Origin: an uncultured Oscillospiraceae bacterium
Lineage (GTDB): Bacteria; Bacillota; Clostridia; Oscillospirales; Oscillospiraceae
Length of the DNA: 32,007 bases
Direction: 5' to 3'
Assembly: GCA_944385485.1 (NCBI GenBank)
Contig: CALWXL010000012.1
Coordinates: 1 to 32,007, forward strand
Shown here: one piece after another, positions 1 to 8,092 of the stretch
Position numbering within the stretch: position 1 is the stretch's first letter
Layout of the letters: each line of letters opens with the position of its first letter
The notes under the pieces: generated by a model
Seen by the model: only the letters and a program-made list of their open reading frames with translations
What the model was told of the DNA's origin: nothing
Database searches by the model: none
Made by a program: the position numbers and the translations under genes

Positions 1-1141
1 GGCAGTCGGCAGCGGCCACGGTCTTGCCGTCGTCGTTGAGGCGCATATAGAAGGCCTTGATGTCCTTGGGGTAGTCGATGACGAACACGGGCTTTTTGAA
101 CACCTGCTCGGTGAGGTACCGCTCGTGCTCGGTCTGCAAGTCGCAGCCCCACTCCACCTTGAAGTCGAACTTGTCGTTGTTCTTCTTGAGAATCTCAATG
201 GCGTCGGTGTAGCTGACCCGGCCAAACTCGGAGTTGGCCACCAGCTCCAGACGATCCTTCAGGCCCTTATCCACGAAGGAGTTGAAGAAGTTGATCTCGT
301 CGGGGCACTTTTCCAGCACGGTGCGGATGATATAGCGAATCATGTCCTCGGCCAGGTCCATGTCGTCGTTGAGGTCGGCAAAGGCGATCTCCGGCTCGAT
401 CATCCAGAACTCGGCGGCGTGGCGCTGGGTGTTGGAGTTCTCGGCCCGGAAGGTGGGGCCAAAGGTGTACACAGAGCCAAAGGCCATGGCGAAGTTCTCG
501 GCGTTGAGCTGGCCGGATACGGTGAGGTTGGCCTTCTTGCCGAAGAAATCCTGGGACCAGTCCACGCTGCCGTCGGGCAGGCGGGGGGGATTGTTCATGT
601 CCAGAGTGGTCACCTGGAACATCTCACCGGCGCCCTCACAGTCGGAGGCGGTGATGATGGGGGTGTGGACGTAGACAAAGCCACGGTCCTGGAAGAAGCA
701 GTGGATGGCGTGGGCAGCCACGCTACGCACCCGGAAGGCAGCAGAGAACAGGTTGGTACGGGGGCGCAGGTGCTGGATGGTGCGCAGGTACTCCACGGTG
801 TGGCGCTTCTTTTGCAGGGGGTAGTCGGGAGAGGAGGTGCCCTCCACGGCCACGGAAGTGGCCTTGATCTCCAGAGGCTGCTTGGCCTCGGGGGTGAGCA
901 CCACAGTGCCGGTGACAATGAGGGCGGCGCCTACGTTCTGCCCGGTGATCTCTTTATAGTTGTCCAGAACGTTGGCATCCAGCACGATCTGGAGATTCTT
1001 AAAGCAAGAGCCGTCATTGAGCTCCACAAATCCAAAGGTTTTCATGTCACGGATGGTGCGGGCCCAACCCATGACGGTGACCGTCTGACCGGAGAGCTTC
1101 TCGCTGTCGGCAAAGACGGAGGCGATGGTGATGCGATCCAT
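1..1141 (-). CDS. asnS: Asparaginyl-tRNA synthetase, C-terminus cut by window edge
   Basis: Class IIb aminoacyl-tRNA synthetase that charges tRNA-Asn in the cytoplasm. About 380 codons are present out of a usual ~465; the C-terminal part, including class II motif 3, lies beyond position 1. Visible are an N-terminal OB-fold anticodon-binding domain (residues ~18-100, beginning [14 protein letters not shown]) and the catalytic core with motif 2 ([16 protein letters not shown], residues 231-246), whose RAE...RH..EF pattern is typical of AsnRS/AspRS; the [14 protein letters not shown] form favours AsnRS. The start ATG is at 1141-1139, preceded by a GAGG-like ribosome site. It has its own promoter at 1293-1320 and a ~145-nt leader. 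The upstream LytTR/DUF3021 genes are co-directional and no terminator is seen between them and this gene, so readthrough is possible. Confidence 0.95.
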   Translation of the reverse strand, partial: MDRITIASVFADSEKLSGQTVTVMGWARTIRDMKTFGFVELNDGSCFKNLQIVLDANVLDNYKEITGQNVGAALIVTGTVVLTPEAKQPLEIKATSVAVEGTSSPDYPLQKKRHTVEYLRTIQHLRPRTNLFSAAFRVRSVAAHAIHCFFQDRGFVYVHTPIITASDCEGAGEMFQVTTLDMNNPPRLPDGSVDWSQDFFGKKANLTVSGQLNAENFAMAFGSVYTFGPTFRAENSNTQRHAAEFWMIEPEIAFADLNDDMDLAEDMIRYIIRTVLEKCPDEINFFNSFVDKGLKDRLELVANSEFGRVSYTDAIEILKKNNDKFDFKVEWGCDLQTEHERYLTEQVFKKPVFVIDYPKDIKAFYMRLNDDGKTVAAADC

Positions 1142-1213
1142 ACTACTTTCCCTCAATTCTCAAATGATATATCCGAACACAAACGAATTGTGCCATAGGC
1201 GCTGATGGTACAA

Positions 1214-1257
1214 CGCCAGGTTTTTCGGTTGTCCCGTCAGGGGCGAGAAAAACGGCG
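1214..1257 (-). other. Imperfect hairpin in the asnS leader
   Basis: CGCC (1214-1217) pairs with GGCG (1254-1257), and GTTTTT-CG (1220-1227) pairs with CG-AAAAAC (1244-1253) with a 2-nt bulge. It lies inside the predicted asnS 5' leader. The T-box hallmark (AGGGTGG-ACCGCG type) is absent, so this is not a recognisable T-box. Confidence 0.35.
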
Positions 1258-1270
1258 ATTGAAATCCTGG

Positions 1271-1299
1271 GTATAACAGCCGCCGTGCGGCTATTATAC
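1271..1299. promoter_or_regulatory. 13-bp inverted repeat overlapping the asnS -10 box
   Basis: Arms GTATAACAGCCGC (1271-1283) and GCGGCTATTATAC (1287-1299) are complementary except for one position that becomes a G-U pair in RNA; the loop is 3 nt. The right arm contains the -10 hexamer and the left arm lies at the transcription start. There is no T-run, so it is not a terminator. An operator, or a hairpin at the very 5' end of the asnS mRNA, are both possible. Confidence 0.5.
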
Positions 1300-1320
1300 C
1301 ATTTTCTGAAGATTTTGCAA
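1293..1320 (-). promoter_or_regulatory. asnS promoter
   Basis: On the minus strand TTGCAA (1320-1315), a 16-nt spacer and TATAAT (1298-1293) preceded by TGG, an extended -10. The predicted transcript starts near 1286 and has a leader of about 145 nt. Confidence 0.75.
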
Positions 1321-1346
1321 GGGCTGAGGGAAAAAAGAGGGGGAAG

Positions 1347-2174
1347 CTAGCGGGTATTTTTCCGTCTGGCCCACTTTTTCAGCAGAGTTCCCACCCCGTT
1401 GCCCAGCAAGGCGCACACCAGAGCGATGCCGGCGTGGAACAGGGCGGAGCCGTTGAACAGCAGGAATACCGCCGCTACAGACAGCAGGGCGCAGGCCACG
1501 GGATACAGGGGGGAGAAACCATGCCGATGCCCCAGGGACAGACCCGAGCAGAAGGTGCCAATGGGCAGGAGCAGGAAGGGGAAATACACCCCAGATAGGA
1601 CAGGTACATCCTGAGGGTCTAGCAGGTGCAGGAGGGTGGGCAGCCCCAAGCACAGCCCCAGGGCGAACACCAGATAGGGCAGACTCTCCCGCCAATGGAG
1701 AAGAGAGGGACCGGGAGCCAGCCCCAGCTTGGCACGGATGGCGGCCACTTCCGCATACCAGCCTACCCACCGGCCCAGCCACACCAGCACATACACCGAG
1801 GCCAGGAGAATAAGGCCGAATAAAGCTCCTGATTGGCCAAAGTTCAGCCCTGCCCACAGAGCCACCGTGGCAGCCATGAGGGCGAAGTGGACTGCAGTGC
1901 GCTCAATCAGAGAAGGGCCGCTGTCTGCAAAGGGGAGGGTGGACACTCCGATCTCCGCCCCCAGAAGGGCAAAAAGCAGGATGGACAGCAGGACTCCACA
2001 GCCCTCAAACGGGGGCGGGAAGGAGCAGGTGGGGCAGATGAACACGGTGGCTATCTCGGGGCCAAGGAAAGCCTGCAACCCCAATAGATAGCTCAACAAA
2101 ATATGAACGGCAAGGCCAGCCAGAATGCCCACAGTGATGCGGCGCTGTGCTTGTTTTTTGTCGTCAAAGAGCAT
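1347..2174 (-). CDS. DUF3021-like membrane protein with an extra C-terminal four-helix membrane domain
   Basis: A 275-residue integral membrane protein. The first ~140 residues have four hydrophobic segments (about 13-32, 60-77, 94-112, 117-136) with the spacing and LSILLFALLGAEIGV...VHFALMA pattern seen in DUF3021 proteins, which are normally only ~130-150 residues and encoded beside LytTR regulators. A second half (about 165-265) adds four more segments including LPIGTFCSGLSLGHRHGF and FNGSALFHAGIALVCALLGN. I recall similar stand-alone four-helix proteins in Clostridia but cannot name the family. The frame opens further upstream at a GTG, but AGGAGGG lies 7 nt before the ATG at 2174, so that ATG is chosen. 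It sits 14 nt after the LytTR gene, in one operon with it. The role is probably to modulate the LytTR regulator; this is inferred from the pairing only. Confidence 0.7.
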   Translation of the reverse strand: MLFDDKKQAQRRITVGILAGLAVHILLSYLLGLQAFLGPEIATVFICPTCSFPPPFEGCGVLLSILLFALLGAEIGVSTLPFADSGPSLIERTAVHFALMAATVALWAGLNFGQSGALFGLILLASVYVLVWLGRWVGWYAEVAAIRAKLGLAPGPSLLHWRESLPYLVFALGLCLGLPTLLHLLDPQDVPVLSGVYFPFLLLPIGTFCSGLSLGHRHGFSPLYPVACALLSVAAVFLLFNGSALFHAGIALVCALLGNGVGTLLKKWARRKNTR

Positions 2175-2188
2175 ACCGTTCCCTCCTC

Positions 2189-2632
2189 TCACAAATCCAG
2201 TGCCTGTTTGATCTTTTTCACATACCGCCGGGAGACGTACACCATCACCCCACCCTCCAGGGTCATTTTGATGGTGCCGGTGAGGGACAGGTCCAGAGCG
2301 GTGACCCGGTTCAGGTTCACCACCTCCGAGTGGGACACCCGTACCAGCCGGGTCCCGGCCAGAGCCTCCTCCAGTTCATACAGCCGTTCCCGCACGGTGT
2401 AGGTCCCCTCTGCGGTCTGACAGGACACCCCCTTGCCGTCGGCGTAAAAGCGGAGGATGTCCGAGAGGGGGAGCAGCCGGGCCTCCCCGTCATGGAAGAC
2501 CGTGAAGGTGGAGGGGGCGGCCAGCTCTTCCAACTGGCGTACCAGCTGTTCCACCTGGGGGGAGTGGGCGGGGGCGTGGATGACCACTTTGGTCTGGGTT
2601 AACTGGGGGTCTATGTGTACTTCCACGTTCAT
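2189..2632 (-). CDS. LytTR-family DNA-binding regulator, stand-alone
   Basis: A 147-residue protein with a short N-terminal alpha/beta stretch (1-45) and a LytTR DNA-binding domain (about 46-147). The domain is recognised by FHDGEARLLPLSDILRFYADG, LYELEEAL...LVRVSHSEVVNLNRV and the closing VSRRYVKKIKQAL. It has no receiver domain, so it is the non-phosphorylated type that is typically co-transcribed with a DUF3021 membrane partner, as here. The start ATG at 2632 follows GGGAGGG by about 6 nt; longer versions of the frame run back into the upstream terminator and are not credible. A good promoter lies at 2662-2690. Members of this type often control a small membrane or transport operon, frequently their own. 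Confidence 0.85.
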   Translation of the reverse strand: MNVEVHIDPQLTQTKVVIHAPAHSPQVEQLVRQLEELAAPSTFTVFHDGEARLLPLSDILRFYADGKGVSCQTAEGTYTVRERLYELEEALAGTRLVRVSHSEVVNLNRVTALDLSLTGTIKMTLEGGVMVYVSRRYVKKIKQALDL

Positions 2633-2661
2633 AGCGTTCCCTCCCTTCTCTTGGTACTTTG

Positions 2662-2690
2662 AGTATACGGAAAACCTGGGGATTTGTCTA
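2662..2690 (-). promoter_or_regulatory. Promoter of the LytTR-DUF3021 operon
   Basis: On the minus strand TAGACA (2690-2685), a 17-nt spacer and TATACT (2667-2662). The start of transcription would be near 2655, leaving a leader of about 22 nt. Confidence 0.7.
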
Positions 2691-2732
2691 CCAATTGGGA
2701 ATAGTCGGCATGTTTTCCAGGACAGGTGGAAG

Positions 2733-2765
2733 AAAAAAACGGGCCGCAAGATGTCTTGCGGCCCG
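2733..2765 (-). terminator. Terminator of the asnA-aldo/keto reductase operon
   Basis: An 11-bp perfect stem (CGGGCCGCAAG / CTTGCGGCCCG) with a 4-nt loop, followed on the minus strand by seven T residues. It lies just after the stop of the aldo/keto reductase gene. Confidence 0.9.
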
Positions 2766-2771
2766 TTGGGC

Positions 2772-3884
2772 TCAAGGTTCAAACACGTTGGCCACCCGTT
2801 GCAACTGTTCCACCACCTCCAGGTGTTGGGGACAGGCCCCTTCGCACTGGTGGCAGGCGATGCAGGACGAGGCGGGAGCGCCTTGGGTGCACAGCTCCTG
2901 ATACTCCTTTTTATGCTGGAGACCAGGCTGGCCCAGAGTCCGGTTGTACAGGGCAAACAGGGAGGGGATAGGAATGCGCTGGGGGCAGCCGTCGGTGCAG
3001 TAGGAACAGGCGGTACAGGGGATGGTGCCGTCGGCCTTGATCTGCTGGGCGGCCTGCTCCAGCACTGCCACCTCCTGGGGAGAGACGGGACGGAACTGGG
3101 CCATGTACCCGGTGTTGTCCTTTACCTGCTCCAGGGAGGACATGCCGGAGAGTACCATAAACACGTGTTCCAGAGAAGCGGCAAAGCGGATGGCGAAGGA
3201 GGAGGGAGAGGCGTTGGTGTCCAGGGTGGCGAACATCTCCCGCACAGCGGGGGAGGGATTGGCCAGCTTGCCGCCCTTCACCGGTTCCATCACCACCACG
3301 GGCTTGTGGTGGGCCACCGCCACCTCGTAGCAGCGGCGGGACTGAACCTTGGGATTTTCCCAGTCCAGGTAGTTGATTTGCAGCTGGACAAAGTCCACCT
3401 CCGGGTGCTGGGTGAGCACCTCATCCAGCAGTTCCGGGGTGCCGTGGAAGGAGAAGCCCGCCTGACGGATGTACCCTTCCGCCTTCTTTTGCTGGACGAA
3501 GGCGAAGCTGTCCAGCCGCTGGGCGATCTCGTAGTTCTCGTCGTCAATGCAGTGGAGCAGATAGTAGTCGAAAAACTCCACGCCACACCGCTGCATTTGC
3601 AGCTGGAACATCTCCGCTTGCTCTTGCGGTGTGGCCTCTTTCAGCTTGGCCAGGGGCAGCTTGGTGGCCAGGGTGAAGGAGGCCCGGGGGTGACGCTGTA
3701 CCAGGGCCCGCTTCACCGTCTCCTCGCTGGTGCCGCCATGGTAGAAGTAGGCGGTGTCAAAGTAGGTAAAGCCCCGCTCCAGGAAGAGGTCCACCATCTG
3801 GCATACCTGAGGGAAGTCGATGGAAGTGTTGTCCTCGGGGTTGGTGAGGGGGAAGCGCATACAGCCAAATCCAAGTTTTTTCAT
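2772..3884 (-). CDS. Aldo/keto reductase with C-terminal 4Fe-4S ferredoxin domain
   Basis: A 370-residue cytoplasmic oxidoreductase. The N-terminal TIM barrel of the aldo/keto reductase family (about 1-265) has the catalytic tetrad D43, Y48 (FDTAYFYHG), K75 (ATKLPL) and H111 (LLHCID). The C-terminus carries two cysteine clusters, CTACSYCTDGCP (C290, C293, C296, C300) and CIACHQCEGACP (C341, C344, C347, C351), giving two probable 4Fe-4S clusters. This architecture is common in anaerobic Clostridia, where the barrel is thought to exchange electrons with ferredoxin-like centres; the substrate cannot be read from sequence. The ATG follows AAAGGAG by 11 nt. The gene begins 17 nt after asnA, with no promoter of its own, and is followed by a strong terminator, so it is the second gene of the asnA operon. 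Confidence 0.9.
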   Translation of the reverse strand: MKKLGFGCMRFPLTNPEDNTSIDFPQVCQMVDLFLERGFTYFDTAYFYHGGTSEETVKRALVQRHPRASFTLATKLPLAKLKEATPQEQAEMFQLQMQRCGVEFFDYYLLHCIDDENYEIAQRLDSFAFVQQKKAEGYIRQAGFSFHGTPELLDEVLTQHPEVDFVQLQINYLDWENPKVQSRRCYEVAVAHHKPVVVMEPVKGGKLANPSPAVREMFATLDTNASPSSFAIRFAASLEHVFMVLSGMSSLEQVKDNTGYMAQFRPVSPQEVAVLEQAAQQIKADGTIPCTACSYCTDGCPQRIPIPSLFALYNRTLGQPGLQHKKEYQELCTQGAPASSCIACHQCEGACPQHLEVVEQLQRVANVFEP

Positions 3885-3901
3885 GGGTGGTACGCTCCTT
3901 T

Positions 3902-4915
3902 TTACAGCAGAATGACACCGGCGTCTCGGCAGGCCTCCAGGGTCTGCTCATCCCACACCGAGGCCTGCACCTCGCCAATGTGGGCCTTGCCCAGCAGGTA
4001 CATGGATACCCGGCTCTGGCCGATGCCGCCGCCGATGGTCAGGGGCAGCTTGCCCTCCAGCAGCATCTTGTGGAAGGGCAGCTCCCGACGGTCGTCGCAC
4101 CCGGCCATGGTCAGCTGGCGGTCCAGGGACTCCGGGCTGACCCGAATGCCCATGGAGGACAGCTCAAAGGCGCTTTCCAGCACCGAGTTCCACACCAGCA
4201 GGTCGCCGTTTAAGGTCCAGTCGTCGTAGTCGGGGGCCCGGCCGTCGTGGGGCTTGCCGGACTTCAAGGGGGCGCCGATGCCCATGAGGAAGGTGGTGGG
4301 GTGATCCTTGACCCAGGCGCTCTCCCGATCCTTGGGGGACAGCTCCGGCCACAGATCCTCCAACTCCTGAGCGGTAACAAAGGACACCTCCCGCTGAATG
4401 GTGGGCAGGGGAGTGAGTTGGGGGTAGACCGCCCGCAGGGTGGATTGGGTGTCGGCCAGGGCAGCCACAATGGTGGTGACGGTGTTTTTCAGGTAGTCCA
4501 CGTTGCGGTCCCGGGGAGCCAAGACCTTCTCCCAGTCCCACTGATCCACATATACCGAGTGGACGTTGTCCAGATCTTCATCCCGGCGGATGGCGTTCAT
4601 ATCGGTGTACAGGCCTTCCCCCACCGAGAACTGATAGCGGTGCAGGGCCATACGCTTCCACTTGGCCAGGGAATGCACCACCTGGGCGTCCCGGCCCGCA
4701 TCGGGGATGTCAAAGGACACCGCCCGCTCCACGCCGTTGAGGTCGTCGTTGAGGCCAGTGGAGGCCTCTACGAACAGGGGAGCGGACACCCGGCGCAGAT
4801 GGAGAGCCCCGCCCAGATTGTCCTCAAACAGACGCTTGAGCAGGCCAATGGCCTTCTGGGTGTCGTACAGGTTCAGGCAGGGGGAATACCCTGGTGGAAT
4901 GACGGTTTTCAACAT
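3902..4915 (-). CDS. asnA: Aspartate-ammonia ligase (asparagine synthetase A)
   Basis: A 337-residue, full-length AsnA, a class II aaRS-like enzyme that makes asparagine from aspartate, ammonia and ATP. Recognised by the N-terminal LNLYDTQKAIGLLKRLFE, the block VSAPLFVEASTGLNDDLNG, FDIPDAG..AQVVHSLAKWKR, GLYTDMNAIRRDE and DWEKVL, and the motif-3-like GGGIGQSR (residues 295-302). The start ATG at 4915 is preceded by a GGAGGTGCTTGCACC-type ribosome site. The promoter at 4950-4978 faces the aminopeptidase promoter at 4987-5015, so the two transcription units are divergent with nearly abutting -35 boxes. It is co-transcribed with the aldo/keto reductase. Use of free ammonia rather than glutamine fits an ammonia-rich gut habitat; that last point is inference. 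Confidence 0.96.
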   Translation of the reverse strand: MLKTVIPPGYSPCLNLYDTQKAIGLLKRLFEDNLGGALHLRRVSAPLFVEASTGLNDDLNGVERAVSFDIPDAGRDAQVVHSLAKWKRMALHRYQFSVGEGLYTDMNAIRRDEDLDNVHSVYVDQWDWEKVLAPRDRNVDYLKNTVTTIVAALADTQSTLRAVYPQLTPLPTIQREVSFVTAQELEDLWPELSPKDRESAWVKDHPTTFLMGIGAPLKSGKPHDGRAPDYDDWTLNGDLLVWNSVLESAFELSSMGIRVSPESLDRQLTMAGCDDRRELPFHKMLLEGKLPLTIGGGIGQSRVSMYLLGKAHIGEVQASVWDEQTLEACRDAGVILL

Positions 4916-4949
4916 GGTGCAAGCACCTCCAGACTTTAATGTACAAAAG

Positions 4950-4978
4950 ATTATACTTCATTAAGCTAAAAAATGCAA
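4950..4978 (-). promoter_or_regulatory. asnA promoter
   Basis: On the minus strand TTGCAT (4978-4973), a 17-nt spacer and TATAAT (4955-4950). Its -35 box is only 8 nt from the -35 box of the divergent aminopeptidase promoter. Confidence 0.8.
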
Positions 4979-4986
4979 TTTCCGAT

Positions 4987-5015
4987 TTGTAATTTTTTAT
5001 ATGTGATGTTATAAT
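4987..5015 (+). promoter_or_regulatory. Promoter of the aminopeptidase-phosphomutase operon
   Basis: TTGTAA (4987-4992), a 17-nt spacer and TATAAT (5010-5015) with TG one base before the -10 hexamer (extended -10). Transcription would start near 5022. Confidence 0.8.
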
Positions 5016-5017
5016 AT

Positions 5018-5047
5018 TGGGGAGTTTCAAAATCCCCATTCTGGGGG
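5018..5047 (+). other. Mutually exclusive hairpins in the aminopeptidase leader
   Basis: TGGGGA (5018-5023) can pair with TCCCCA (5033-5038). The same TCCC run can instead pair with TGGGGGA at 5041-5047. The first arm starts at the predicted transcription start, so the choice may depend on the exact start site. Confidence 0.35.
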
Positions 5048-5076
5048 AAATGCACAGCGAAAGGAGAACCAAACCT

Positions 5077-6318
5077 ATGGTTCCTAATTTTAAGGAAAAA
5101 TTGGAGGAATACGCCCATCTTTTGGTAGAAGTCGGGTTGAATATCCAACCCGGGCAGCTGGTGCGCCTGTCTGCCCCTGTGGAGTGCGCGCCTTTGGCTC
5201 GCCTGTGTGCCCAGGCCGCCCTGGACCGGGGCGCCAAGGACGTGGTGATGGAGTGGGCCGACGACTTTATCACCCGGGAGCGTTACCTGAAGGCGGACGG
5301 GAAGGTGTTTGAGGAGTTCCCCGACTACCTGAAGGCCAAGTTCGACTGGATGTTGGAGGAGGGGTGCACCGCCCTGTCCATCATCGGCTCCGACCCCGAG
5401 ATGCTCCGGGGTGTGGACTCTGCCCGCATTCAGGCTTGGCAGCGGGTGTCCGGCGAGAACACCCGGGCCTGGCACGACGCGCTGAGCGCCAACCGCTTCC
5501 AGTGGACCATCGGAGCGCACCCCACCAAGGCTTGGGCCGAGAAGGTATTCCCGGACAAGAAGGGGGAAGAGGCCATCGACGCTCTGTGGGAGGCCATCTT
5601 CTCCGTGTGCCGCATCACCGGAGACGGCAAGGGTGTGGAGCGCTGGCGGGAGCATGTGGATGCCACCGCTCGCCGGGCCAAGCTGCTCAACGAGTACAAC
5701 TTCAAGTCCCTGCACTATACCAACTCTCTGGGCACCGACCTGACCATCACCCTCCCCGACAACCACGTGTGGATGGGCGGCAGCGAGGACACCCCCAAGG
5801 GTGTGGAGTTTGTGGCCAACATGCCCACCGAGGAGATTTTCACCGCACCCCGCTGGGACGGTGTCAATGGCCGGGTGTACGCCGCCATGCCTCTGGCCCT
5901 CAACGGCAACCTGGTGAAGAACTTCTATATGGACTTTGAAAACGGCAAGATTGTGGGTGTCCACGCCGAGGAAGGGGAGGAGTACCTGCGCAACTCCGTG
6001 AACACCGATGAGGGTGCAGCCTATCTGGGTGAGGTGGCCCTGGTGCCCTACGACTCCCCCATCCGCAACAGCGGCATCCTGTTCTACAACACCCTGTTTG
6101 ATGAAAACGCCTCCTGCCACCTGGCCTATGGCTCCGCCTATCCCAACTGCGTCAAGGGTGGTGAGGATCTGGACGAGGCAGGCCAGAAGGCCGTGGGCCT
6201 CAACCAGTCCATGACCCATGTGGACTTCATGGTGGGCACCAAGGATCTGTCCATTGTGGGCACCACCCAGGACGGCCGGGAAATCCCCGTGTTCGTGGAC
6301 GGAAACTTTGCATTCTAA
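5077..6318 (+). CDS. M29-family aminopeptidase
   Basis: A 413-residue cytoplasmic metallo-aminopeptidase of family M29 (AmpS/AmpT/PepS type), which removes N-terminal residues from peptides. The length is normal for the family. Candidate metal ligands and active-site residues are E253 (TEEIF), E319 (LGEVALVP), H348 and Y355 (ASCHLAYGSAY), H381 and D383 (MTHVDFMVG); their spacing matches the known M29 pattern of Glu, Glu, His, Tyr, His, Asp. The frame is open from 5017, but AAAGGAG ends 10 nt before the ATG at 5077, which also gives the family-typical N-terminus (FKEKLEEYAHLLVEVGLNIQPGQ), so that start is used. The phosphomutase follows after 37 nt with no terminator, suggesting a two-gene operon. 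Confidence 0.93.
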   Translation: MVPNFKEKLEEYAHLLVEVGLNIQPGQLVRLSAPVECAPLARLCAQAALDRGAKDVVMEWADDFITRERYLKADGKVFEEFPDYLKAKFDWMLEEGCTALSIIGSDPEMLRGVDSARIQAWQRVSGENTRAWHDALSANRFQWTIGAHPTKAWAEKVFPDKKGEEAIDALWEAIFSVCRITGDGKGVERWREHVDATARRAKLLNEYNFKSLHYTNSLGTDLTITLPDNHVWMGGSEDTPKGVEFVANMPTEEIFTAPRWDGVNGRVYAAMPLALNGNLVKNFYMDFENGKIVGVHAEEGEEYLRNSVNTDEGAAYLGEVALVPYDSPIRNSGILFYNTLFDENASCHLAYGSAYPNCVKGGEDLDEAGQKAVGLNQSMTHVDFMVGTKDLSIVGTTQDGREIPVFVDGNFAF

Positions 6319-6355
6319 AAGAAATCAATCTCTGAGAACATAAGGAGGATCTATC

Positions 6356-8083
6356 ATGGATTACAAAGCACAGTATCAGCGTTGGCTGGAAAGCCCGGCC
6401 CTGTCCCAGGAGGAGAAGGCGGAGCTGACCGCCATTGCCGGGGACGAGAAGGAAATCGAGTCCCGCTTTTTCTCCCAGCTCAGCTTCGGCACCGCCGGAC
6501 TCCGGGGCACCATGGGTGTGGGCCTGTACCGGATGAACGTGCATGTGGTGCGTCACGCCACCCAGTCCTTTGCCCAGGTGATTCTGGAGGAGGGCCCCGA
6601 GGCCGCTGCCAAGGGCATCGCTGTCTGCTACGACTGCCGCAACAATTCCGAGATCTTCGCCAGGGAGGCCGCCTGCGTCATGGCTGCCAACGGCATCCCC
6701 GTGCGTCTGTTTGACTCTCTGCGTCCCACCCCTGAGCTTTCCTTTGCCATCCGGGAATATGGCTGCATCGCCGGTATCAACATCACCGCCAGCCACAACC
6801 CCAAGGAGTACAACGGCTACAAGGTGTACTGGTCTGACGGCGCTCAGCTGCCTCCCGGCCCCGCCGACAAGGTGGCTGCCAAGATGCAGGAGCTGGACGT
6901 GTTCGACTGCGTCAAGACCATGGACTACAAGAAGGCTGTGGAGGAAGGTCGCATCACTCTGATGGGCACCGAGACCGACGAGAAGTTCCTGGCCAACGTC
7001 ATGGAGCAGGTCAACGACCAGGCTGCAGTGGACGCTGTGGCTGACACCTTCAGGATGGTGTACACCCCCTTCCACGGCACCGGCTACAAGCTCATTCCTG
7101 AGGCTCTGCGCCGTCTGGGCATGAAGCACGTGATCTGCGTGCCCCAGCAGATGATCATTGACGGGGACTTCCCCACCGTGGTCTCCCCCAACCCCGAGAA
7201 TCCCGAGGGCTTCGCCCTGGCTGTGGACATCGCCAAGCGGGAGGGCGCCGACTTCATTCTGGGCTCTGACCCCGATGCCGACCGTGTGGGCATCATGGTG
7301 CGCACCAAGGACGACGACTTCGTGGTCATCAGCGGCAACCAGACCGGCGTGCTGCTGCTGGACTACCTCATCGGCGCCAAGACCCGCACCGGCAAGATGC
7401 CCGCTAACCCTGTGGCCCTCAAGAGCCTGGTGACCACCGAGATGGCCCGCAAGGTGGCCGAAGACAACGGCCTGAAGTGCTACGATACCTTCACTGGCTT
7501 CAAGTTCCTGGCCGAGAAGAAGGATCAGCTGGAGAACTCCGGCGAGGGCAACGTCATCATGTCCTATGAGGAGTCCTTCGGCTACATGCTGGGCAGCTTC
7601 GTCCGGGACAAGGACGCCGTCACCGCCTCCGTGGCTCTCACCGAGATGGCCGCCTGGTACGCCGGACAGGGCATGACCCTGTACGATGCTCTCCAGGGCC
7701 TGTACGAGAAGTACGGCCACTTCGGCGAGCGCACCATGAACCTGGTGATGCCCGGCCTGGACGGCCTGAAGAAGATGGCCCAGCTCATGGCCGACCTGCG
7801 CGCCAATCCTCCCCGTGAGATCGGCGGCACCACCGTGGCTCAGTGGAAGGACTACAAGGATGGCAGCGTGGTGGATGCCGCCACTGGTGAGCGCACCACC
7901 ATGGAGCTGTCCGGCTCCAACGTGCTGCGCTATGAGCTCTCCGACGGCACCTCCGTCATCGTCCGTCCCTCCGGCACCGAGCCCAAGGTGAAGGTGTACA
8001 TCCTGGCCCGTGGCGAGAGCCAGGCTGACTGCGCTTCCAAGGTGGAGCGCTACGCCGCCTGGGCGGAGAGCCTGAAGGGCTAA
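6356..8083 (+). CDS. pgcA: Phosphoglucomutase/phosphomannomutase (alpha-D-phosphohexomutase family)
   Basis: A 575-residue cytoplasmic enzyme that interconverts hexose 1- and 6-phosphates, supplying sugar 1-phosphates for glycogen, wall and capsule precursors. The four family motifs are in order: the phosphoserine loop TASHNPKEYNGYK (S146), the metal loop SDPDADR (D305, D307, D309), the sugar-specificity loop YEESFGYMLG, and the phosphate-binding RPSGTEPK (R537-K544). Length and motif set match the Bacillus PgcA subgroup better than the shorter GlmM (~450 residues); the gene symbol rests on that comparison only. The ATG follows AGGAGG by 7-8 nt. It is the downstream gene of the aminopeptidase operon. 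Context with glgP at 9.7 kb and the polysaccharide locus is consistent with a role in glucose-1-phosphate supply. Confidence 0.92.
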   Translation: MDYKAQYQRWLESPALSQEEKAELTAIAGDEKEIESRFFSQLSFGTAGLRGTMGVGLYRMNVHVVRHATQSFAQVILEEGPEAAAKGIAVCYDCRNNSEIFAREAACVMAANGIPVRLFDSLRPTPELSFAIREYGCIAGINITASHNPKEYNGYKVYWSDGAQLPPGPADKVAAKMQELDVFDCVKTMDYKKAVEEGRITLMGTETDEKFLANVMEQVNDQAAVDAVADTFRMVYTPFHGTGYKLIPEALRRLGMKHVICVPQQMIIDGDFPTVVSPNPENPEGFALAVDIAKREGADFILGSDPDADRVGIMVRTKDDDFVVISGNQTGVLLLDYLIGAKTRTGKMPANPVALKSLVTTEMARKVAEDNGLKCYDTFTGFKFLAEKKDQLENSGEGNVIMSYEESFGYMLGSFVRDKDAVTASVALTEMAAWYAGQGMTLYDALQGLYEKYGHFGERTMNLVMPGLDGLKKMAQLMADLRANPPREIGGTTVAQWKDYKDGSVVDAATGERTTMELSGSNVLRYELSDGTSVIVRPSGTEPKVKVYILARGESQADCASKVERYAAWAESLKG

Positions 8084-8092
8084 GAACATGGC

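Noticed and set aside
1141..1292. T-box riboswitch before asnS
   Set aside because: The conserved T-box sequence and a terminator/antiterminator pair are not present; only an imperfect hairpin and a promoter palindrome are seen.
2457..4229. 590-codon plus-strand frame opposite the aldo/keto reductase and asnA
   Set aside because: It crosses a terminator and two well-supported minus-strand genes and has no recognisable domain.
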